A stretch of 64,000 nt of DNA from Unio delphinus (lineage: Eukaryota; Mollusca; Bivalvia; Unionida; Unionidae), in contig JAQISU010000156.1 of assembly GCA_029339505.1 (NCBI GenBank), positions 62,001 through 126,000 of the forward strand. The letters are read 5' to 3'. Below the pieces are notes generated by a model, which did no database searches, had not been told where the DNA came from, and saw only the letters and a list, made by a program, of their open reading frames with translations. Shown here one piece after another: positions 56,196-64,000 of the stretch. How positions within the stretch are numbered: position 1 is the stretch's first letter; every line of letters starts with the position of its first letter. Both the position numbers and the translations under genes were made by a program.

Positions 56196-57104
56196 CTGCT
56201 AGCCCATTAGCAAGAAAGATTGCCTGATAAATGCTCCCTTGTGTTATTAAAATTACATTTTAATCATTCCACAAGAGTCAAGGATTTGTTCCAGTGACAT
56301 GAAGATGAGTTAAATTTATACTGACACATTTCAATCATTTCCAGACTGGAATATAGCAGTACAAAAGACGCAAAAAAAAAAAACAACAACAAATTGGGGT
56401 TGATTCCCATCCTAGTTCTTCCTCTACACAGTGCTTTCAATACCCTTTTATTACGCATTATACTGCTACTATTTATCCATTCTTTGGCTCTCTCTGACCT
56501 TGACCTCCAAATTCAAACTGTACAAGTTGACTTTTCTGGTACAACAGCAAGCCTTCAAATGAAACTTTAGTGCAGAATTTTGATTCATAATTTAACTGTC
56601 CTACAAAAGTATTTCCCTTGCCTGTGTCAAACTATTTTGATGTCTGACATTATGAACCCAAAATCAGTAAATATTTTCCTTGCTCAATTTGTAAGGCATC
56701 TTAGAAATCTGCTTAATATATCCTGAACATAATTAAAGCTATCATGCAGATATTTTTTTACTTCAACTGTTCACCTCGTCCAATTAAAACCAATAAGTAT
56801 ATTTCTTACCCCAAAACCCATGCAATCCACAAATTTATGTCCATGGTCTTCAGCTAGATTTCTGGTGCTTGAACACAAATGAGTGGAAAGAAGGATGGAT
56901 GGAGAGGCGAGTACTAACGGAACACGATACATGTATCCTTCACCCTATGCTGAGGTAAAGATAAAAGCTTTGATCAAGGGCAAAGTTCAGAAGAGAATAC
57001 ATCAGCTGTACCATTTTAGACCTTTTCTATGAAAAGTATGAAAGCATAAATTTAGTGCGCCATCTGCATTTGATTTGACCCAGAGAACACTATTTGTTGT
57101 TCTT
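56196..57104. other. Intergenic DNA
   Basis: AT-rich, nothing recognised. Confidence 0.5.
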
Positions 57105-57270
57105 GTTGGTTTAACAACACTTTCAAAACATAATTGGCTTATCATGCTGAAGAAATGGGAGCCAAGTGCCTGTTCCAAGGGGCCCAATGAGGCAGCTGAC
57201 CCAGGATGGCCCAGGTGGCTACTGAACCCACAATGTTCTACCAACTGATCTGCTATGGCTCTTTTTAAGG
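57105..57270 (-). mobile_element. SINE-like sequence
   Basis: On the - strand GAGCCATAGCAGATCAGTTG with GTAGAACATTGTGGGTTCAG resembles a decayed tRNA head. The element ends in a GTTGTTAAACCAACAAGAAC tail, similar in style to the TTAAAC tail of the SINE at 5478-5746. Confidence 0.5.
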
Positions 57271-58668
57271 GAATGAATTATTTTACATCACTATACAGCA
57301 ATAGTGAAAGATGACATGAAGAATTTTGTGTTATGTTCCTCCTTAATGAAGCAAGTTTTTTCTACATCCATTAATAATAACCCAAATTCACTGATTTCCA
57401 AGAAAAGAAAAAAACTTTATAAAGAAACAAATTTATTTTGTGAAAGTGGAACTAATGCACAACATTACTCTAGAAAACAATCAAAATAATAAAGACAATG
57501 TTTTATGAATCAGAACTTTGCTACATGTGAAAATGAACTAAAACGAGTTTATTCAACACTGATAACAACAGCTGAATTGAACATGTCCAAGTTTCTTGAT
57601 AGAAGCAAAAAAGTAGGTCAAATCTTTTTCTCTGAAGCATCTCTACAATGATCACTCTTTGTAGTTATTTACAGGAGCCATTAAAAACTACTGCAGCATA
57701 GTTAAGCATACCCAATGCTGAGGTAAACGGACTAGGTCATGAAAGTTATGTAGTATGCAAAACCACATGACAGGATATTTTGTTTCATGCAAAATCATAA
57801 TATATAGGTTTAAATCAACTAAGAACTCAAACTAAACTCAAGACTGCTGAGTATTTTGTCTTACTTGCACCTTGTACCTGCCAAAAGTATAACAACTTTA
57901 ACTTAAGGTTGATCACAACTCTTTCAAGGTCAAAAATGTATCACTACAAGTTGCATAATAAAAATTATCATGAAGAATGTGTTCAAAATTCATTATTAAA
58001 ACCGAAAGTGTCCAAACATTTCTAGAATGAAAACAAAACTGCTTTACTGACCTGAAAATCTAATTTGGTCATCTACATATCAATGCAGAAAAATCAAACT
58101 TCATTTGTCTACTTCAAGTGGTCTTTGTTAAATTGTGCTTACAATGCTTGTATAAAAAATGTCTAATGTCCAAAACTGACAAATGTTGAAACGATTGTAA
58201 AATTGCGTTAACCTGAAAATCTAATCTGGTTATTGATTCATGTCTGAATAAGTGTCTAGGATGAACATTCTGACCTTTGGTCCAGCAGCATTGTAGCAAG
58301 AGTATAAAAATAGAATTCAAGCACCAAGTGGGATATATACCTATACTAATGTAATCTAAGCCAATGCATCTACAAGGCATTATATTATACAGAACCCTAT
58401 AAACTGTACAAAATCAGTTCTCGTCAAACAGCTGAATGTAAAAAAAATGTGTTTCCATCCATCCTTTTGATTCAGTTTGTAGAGAAATTACTGCTGTATG
58501 TCCTTCACACAGACACGTAGTTATATTGGTAGCAAATAGTAATGCATTTATCAAATAATAAGGTAGACTTAAATATTTTAGTTCAACTTTGTTAAAAACA
58601 GGTTCTTCTATATATGTAAGAAAAAAAAATGGAAAAAAGGTAAGAAAATATTTATAAACATTACAAAA
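57271..58668. other. Intergenic DNA
   Basis: AT-rich, no element or gene recognised. The phrase ACCTGAAAATCTAATNTGGT occurs twice (58051 and 58212). Confidence 0.5.
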
Positions 58669-58798
58669 CTGGTCGCCAACAACAGTTGGGGGATGTTTTC
58701 CCAACAGCAAGCAAGTCTGCAAGCTGTGACCTTCCCTTTTCATTTTATTTCATAAATATAATGACCTACCGGGAAGGTACCTACCGCTTGTCGACCAG
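58669..58798. ncRNA. Cloverleaf-forming element, copy 2
   Basis: Outer stem CTGGTCG with CGACCAG (one pair longer than copy 1), then GTTGGG/CCCAAC, ACAGC/GCTGT and ACCTTCCC/GGGAAGGT. The terminal loop of the last hairpin is 29 bases and unrelated to that of copy 1. The sequence from the outer stem to ACCTTCCC differs from copy 1 at only a few positions. The flank to about 58855 is also shared. Confidence 0.45.
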
Positions 58799-61399
58799 AA
58801 TCGAGGGATGGACTAATTCAACCTGTTGCTTCATCTGAACAAATAGAAAATTTAGAACTGGTTGGAGTATCTGGAGTATCAGTCAAAACAACCTGGCCCT
58901 TGAGTCATAAAACTGAGCACAAAACTCAACTGTGTTCAATTTAATAACAAAAACAGATTTTCAATAATGCCTCTCCAACTTGTGTTTAAGGAAACTCGAA
59001 CATGGTATTGTATTTTTAAATTCATAACAACATGCCACCAAATTTTAATGATATTAAGTATCATTTTTCATTTTTTTGTATTTGGAGATTAATTTTGTGC
59101 TCAGACTTTTATGACTACAGAGCTGCATCTAAACAACTCCAACAACTTTCCATCACACTTCCTTTTCTTTCTGATTAACATCACTTAAAATAAAAGATAT
59201 AGTGGTTTATGTTGTTGCCAATTACAGCTTAAAAAATGTGTACTCTTGAGGAGATTACATAGTAAAAGTAATATTATTCATCAAAGTCTGCCTTTTCCAT
59301 AATTTTAAAATAACCAGATTCATTGACAAATTAATGAACTAATTAAAAATATAATTTACAGAACTTAAATTAAGCTAATGATTATATAGAAATTAAAATC
59401 TTGTTGTCTTCAGCTTTAACCAATCCTTTCCATTGTCATTACCTTCTTAAGCTTCTGGATTTTATAAGCAGAAAATATACAACAGCAGAATTTATTATGC
59501 TTATGACAGGATGTTGTCAAACAAGTGAGCACTATATTTCTATTAAACAGACTACTTTGGATTTAAACATTGTGCCATCTTTTGATTTGCATTTTATTTG
59601 GAGGCAATCATCACAAACAAGACTATTTTTTATGTGAGAAAAATCTGTCTAATATTTGTGAACTGAAGGCAGCTCTTTTATCTCAGTTCTGGGTGTTTGT
59701 ATGATTGCATGTGCATGTGTGTACATGTACATGAGAAGCTTAAGACAACTACTGATAAAAATTCCATTCTTTTTACAGTACCAGTGGGTCAGAAAATGCC
59801 ACGCCTGTTTACATTATTAGACAGTCTGTTCAACCACTAAGGCAATGGATAGTTTTAACTCTTTAAGTAGTAAAAGTACAATGTAATATATTCTTAAAAG
59901 CTGTCTTCCCTGGGTGCAGTGTATGTTTAAATAGAAGTTTAAGGCATTACACAAAGTAATTACTGACCTTGTCATGATATAACATTACACACAAAATGTC
60001 TCAGACACAAAAAGTCTAAAATAATTAAAGGTCATAAACACGTTTAAATATTTATGGAAATTGTTGTGAACCATTTATTCTGGCAAAGTCTACTTAATTT
60101 TTTTAGATCGTTCCAGAAATGTTATTTAAGGTAAATTAAGGCTTAACACCAAAAACTATTGCTGTACGATGACGAAAAACTTTAACTTTGAAGTTAGATC
60201 GAAGTTGGCATTCAAATTTGTCATCACAATCTCTAGGATATAGGTATGGCTTAATCGGGGTCGGAAAAGCTTGTCTTTATTTCTTTTTCACATGATAAAC
60301 ACGTAAAAGAATATCTTTTCTGAAAGATTATCAACTGGTAAGTATAAAGAATGCATTCATTTTCTTAAAACAAAAGGATAATTTCAAATGTTTTAAATAC
60401 TTAAAATGTATTACAATATTTTTAGATTAAAATATCACGTAAAAACAAACTTATATAATACAAAAGTTTGTGACTAATGTAGCTAGTGAAACTTGTTAGA
60501 GATTTTAACAAAATATTTTGTTTTCATGTTTGAACTACATATATAATGCTTGATTTTTCAAAAGGTACCAGACATTAAATTTAACATCCTTGTAATTTCA
60601 AATGTAGGATAGCACAAGAACAGTCTCTCAACAGGATTAATGCTCTACCTGTGAAAATGAGTTCACAGGATTCAAAGATATGTCCACTTCTTGTTTAAAT
60701 GCTGAGAACTAAAATATCTGATATTCTTGAGAAACTCTAACATGCCAAATATGGTTTAAAAAAATACTTTCTTGTGTTTAAGTTAACATGTTTACCAAAT
60801 AACTAAGTGCACTTCAAAATTTTTTGTCCTAGCCTTGGACCATGAATCTTTCATCATGGACAGAAAATTACAAACAACAAATACATAATATAACCACATT
60901 ATAAGCTTGCTTAAATCTTTTAACATTATTTGGGTAAAAACGTTAACTTAGTGGTAACATTCAGTGTTTACGTCATCTACACCCCCAGTCTGCGTTTAGT
61001 GGTTGTCATGTTTACAAGCCAGTATTTCCATTCATACTTTCTTGTCATGTTTACAAGCCAGAAAAGCTAAGCTTAAAATCAATGTCTAGTGCTAAATATC
61101 AACAATGTTTCCACTAGGGGAGCAAGATTAAGTCAAAACTTTGCTTGGTATCAGAATGGGGGAGGGGTTTAGACTGAGTAATAATCAAACACTGATTTCA
61201 GAAAGGAGGCAGCAAATTAAAAATGTGTTGGTCTCTAACACAGATGTGGATAAAAAGAAACAGCTATCAACTTGTTCACTGGAATACAACACAAAGTTTG
61301 GTAAAAACTTTGCTTATTATATATGTACCAGTCTCTGCTAAGAGACTGCTAAGAAGTTCACTGAAGTACAAATATGCAAGCAATTAACTTTCACTTTAT
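58799..61399. other. Intergenic DNA
   Basis: 2.6 kb, AT-rich. Contains the second copy (60700-60810) of the segment at 54555-54665 and no gene I can support. Confidence 0.5.
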
Positions 61400-62330
61400 C
61401 TTAAGGTCAATCAGCTCGTTTTCAAAACTCCTTCACAAATTTGTGGTGGTCAGGTATGGTCATTTTTATTCAGAATTAAATATTGCACTGTTTAATAAAA
61501 ATGGCTTGCTAATACAAGAAATCATTCGAGAACAGTAGTGACAACACAATGTTCAAATGGCTATCTTGCCATGATAGAGGTCAGATCAGCACCATTTTCA
61601 TCAGAACAAGCTATATAATAGTTAATTCAGCAGAAATAACCATATTCTGAATTACCATTAAGGCTGTCATTTGACTGATTGTATCAGACTCACGGGAATG
61701 ACTATTGTAAAAGTTTGGGTTTTTAAAAATTAAATCTGTTGGAATGGCACATCATTCTGAAAATGTAGGTGAAAACCACATCACTACGACCATCCCTTTA
61801 AGAAAACTTGTGATTTGATTTTCAAGATGGCCACTCACATTATCATGTTGCAGATTTGATTTGCACCAGTTTCACTCAAGGACGAAGCAGTTATCAGACC
61901 TCTGTTACTGTGACTATCCATACAGCACAGCATCTTATTCATTCATGACCAATTACGCACCACATTAGTCTAAAATGAAATCTCTGTGTTGCTACAGCTA
62001 TCCATTTTCAAGACGAATACCATGCCGACCATACAGAAGTCAGATGCAATTTTCATTTAGTACCAACCAAACATGACGTCTTTTAGTGAAACCCCATGTT
62101 AAGTTAACAGTAATCTGTTATGGGGTAGTAGATTGGGTGGCCTGATTGGCCCCATTGTCATTTAGTATAATGCAAACATCAAAAGATTTCAAAGTAAAAA
62201 TGCCATGCAGAAATGACCATCCATGCAGGAGTGCTTGTTTAGGTTTTTCATAACTACTACAATTTTCAGGAGAAAATGGACAACCACCACCCAACAGAAG
62301 GACTACATGCGATGACACTTGCCATTTTGA
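61400..62330. repeat. Diffuse dispersed repeat region
   Basis: Irregularly repeated phrases (CACCATTTTCATCAG, AAGATGGCC, CATTTAGTA, GACATCA-like) related to those at 50200-52060. A pure (CT)n run lies at about 62367-62387, just beyond. Confidence 0.5.
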
Positions 62331-62554
62331 CTCAGGAGGCCCATTGTTCCTTGCTTCTTAACTAGCTCTCTCTCTCTCTCTCTCTCTTAAAACTGAATTA
62401 ACTTGTGCAACTGTAGTACTCAGCCACTTGTCCTGGTTTAATAAAAACAACATACAAAACTGCAACTTGTCATCAATACCATGTCTGGTAATTAAAAAGC
62501 AATACACTGCTTGAGCATGAAAAACTTAAATATTCAAAAAGATGAATTTACAGC

Positions 62555-62560
62555 TTTATT
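62555..62560 (-). terminator. Polyadenylation signal of the right-hand gene
   Basis: AATAAA on the - strand (TTTATT on +), 437 bases after the stop codon at 62997. It is the clearest candidate signal in the 3' flank. Confidence 0.5.
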
Positions 62561-62996
62561 AAAGAGCATAATCTGTACAAATGTAACCCAGATCCTTTTT
62601 CATGAATACAAACAACTGCTCAAGATCTGAGACAATGCAAATATGATATTAAATTAAAATCCAATTTATAATTAAAATGTCTACATCAAAGTCCACAGCA
62701 AGACTTACCATTTAAAGTCAGGAAAGAAATGTCTCAAGTATGTCTTCCCTTACCTTACAGTGTCCTGCAATCAAATGGAGTTTACACAACAGTTTCCATA
62801 AGTGTATATACTGCATCACATGACAGATGATCAAATACAAAGAAAATCACAATGACAAAATTAAGTGTGTAAATCCTCAGTGAACACTTAGCTTCACACT
62901 GGTGCAGATTACATCATCTCTCGTATATCTCTCCTGAACTGTCTGTTACTATAGCATTCTACATGTATGGCTGCTCCTTGTAATTCCTTGCAGGTC
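62561..62996 (-). other. Putative 3' UTR of the right-hand gene
   Basis: Non-coding sequence between the stop codon and the candidate polyadenylation signal. No structure noted. Confidence 0.45.
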
Positions 62997-63112
62997 TTAA
63001 TATCTGCCTCCACCTTGTTGAGGTCTAAAATTACCGCCACTTCCTGGATAAGGCATATTGTACATGGGTGGCCCTCCCTGCATATTCATTCCTTGAGCCA
63101 TTGCCATCATTC
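62997..63112 (-). CDS. Last coding exon of an unidentified - strand gene
   Basis: After an acceptor TTTCTTCAG, two bases complete a codon. The frame then encodes MMAMAQGMNMQGGPPMYNMP and YPGSGGNFRPQQGGGRY before TAA at 62997-62999, 37 residues. The Met/Gly/Pro/Gln-rich tail is low complexity and ends in GGGRY, a composition often seen at the disordered C-terminus of RNA-binding or trafficking proteins. I cannot name the gene. Support comes from the clean acceptor, a higher GC level than the surroundings and meaningful non-repetitive coding. The gene points toward SCPEP1, so the pair is convergent. Confidence 0.6.
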
Positions 63113-64000
63113 CTGAAGAAACCAAAAATATTTGATTCAGTCCTCATGTTGTTAAAATTATTTGTGGAAACAAATGTTTAAAAAACTGAATGAACAACAT
63201 TCATATTTATTTTCTCAATCTTATTTCTGGGAAATAGGGAACATCTTTTGCTGGATCAATTTCTGCACCTTTTAAGATTATCAACAAAAGTCCCTAAAAT
63301 TTTGTCCCCACATAATTAAAAATAATTTAACAATTTCAGTCAATAAAAAAAAAAATTGCAAATTTTAAACATAGAAATTTCCCCAAAATTAAATCTGTAT
63401 AAAAGAAAATGAAATTTCCCAATAAATAGTACAGGTCTATTAGTATATATGCACAAGTGTTAGAATCAAGCTAATGAAAGAGACAGGCAGGGTACTTGAT
63501 GTTAATGCAGCACTCCCTTTGATACAAAGTTGAGTCAATCCTTTTGACTGGGCCTGTATACATTCTCACTGCCAAGCAGAAGTGTCTTTTCCAGTAAATA
63601 ATTAACATTAATCCAACTATATTTTTTCCCCACACGTCAACTCACCCCATCCTTAGAGGCATAGGCATTATTATTGGTATTGTAAGTGGCAACAAGGCAT
63701 AATCTGGGCATAAAAGGTGTGATCAATGTACTCAATGACAGAATTACAAACCATATGAAAAATATTTTTTTAAAATAATAACCTGCTTGTGCTGCTGTTA
63801 TAATTCTTTGCACAAAGTGCAAATTCCATATGGGTCAAAACCAGATCACAAACACAAAATATTAAAAACACAAAATATGCTCAAAAATTAATAATATTCA
63901 GCACTCACTTCAACTTGTCTACATGTGTAACTTTTGCTGAGTGATCAAAAACTGGAATTCTGCAATGACCATGGTCTGCAAAAAGTTATTCTCATATTCT
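63113..64000 (-). other. Intron(s) of the right-hand gene
   Basis: AT-rich DNA upstream of the last exon on the - strand. Apart from the tentative small exon I see nothing coding. Confidence 0.45.
63783..63805 (-). CDS. Possible preceding small exon
   Basis: On the - strand AATTATAACAGCAGCACAAG, ending CAG before a GTTATT donor, would encode IITAAQA plus the first base of a Gly codon, which the exon at 63112 completes. That gives ITAAQAGMMAMAQGMNM, a smooth low-complexity reading. Acceptor and donor are both weak and the exon would be only 23 bases, so this is tentative. Confidence 0.25.

Noticed and set aside
58414..58743. 109-codon - strand frame overlapping a cloverleaf copy
   Set aside because: The matching region of the other copy does not keep the same frame open, so selection on a protein is unlikely.

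Overview
The window looks like AT-rich genomic DNA from an animal, most likely a lophotrochozoan and perhaps a mollusc. The reasons are spliced genes with GT-AG introns, tRNA-derived SINEs, L2-like and RTE-like LINEs, a Ty3 element, piggyBac-like and pogo-like cut-and-paste elements, and many minisatellites. The species call is an inference; nothing in the window fixes it.

One gene dominates. Ten exons on the + strand between 4329 and 44042 encode a retinoid-inducible serine carboxypeptidase (SCPEP1 family). They run from the oxyanion-hole motif GGPGGSS to the stop codon, 374 residues in all, and carry the full Ser-Asp-His triad. All splice junctions keep the frame. The first roughly 80 residues (signal peptide and N-terminus) must lie upstream of the window. 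A second gene enters from the right on the - strand. Its last coding exon is at 62997..63112, with a 3' UTR ending near 62555, so the two genes are tail to tail across about 18 kb.

Region by region: 1-4.3 kb holds LINE debris (an RT fragment, an L2-like 3' end, a decayed RTE-like reverse transcriptase) and a TTAGGG-like patch. From 4.3 to 44 kb the SCPEP1 introns hold about sixteen unrelated minisatellites (units about 26 to 85 bp, roughly 11 kb in total), two solo LTRs of one family, a 1.3 kb pogo-like element, a TIR element with sub-repeated ends, SINEs, LINE 3' ends, piggyBac-like elements, and a nearly complete young Ty3 retrotransposon (29608..34195) inside a minisatellite. From 44 to 62.5 kb the intergenic DNA has only one clear minisatellite (56 bp). 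It also has several small inverted-repeat elements, a second piggyBac-like relic and two copies of a short sequence that can fold into a multi-stem cloverleaf.

Most notable: (1) the paired cloverleaf sequences at 53986 and 58669; (2) a 32-bp minisatellite that visibly grew out of the coding sequence of a LINE; (3) sense-strand minisatellites whose every unit carries a consensus-like splice donor or acceptor; (4) piggyBac-like relics that keep only the acidic start of a transposase; (5) a Ty3 element with matching 5-bp target duplication, 3 differences between its 159-bp LTRs, one amber codon and a one-base frame step before integrase. All similarity statements come from reading the sequence; no database search was run.
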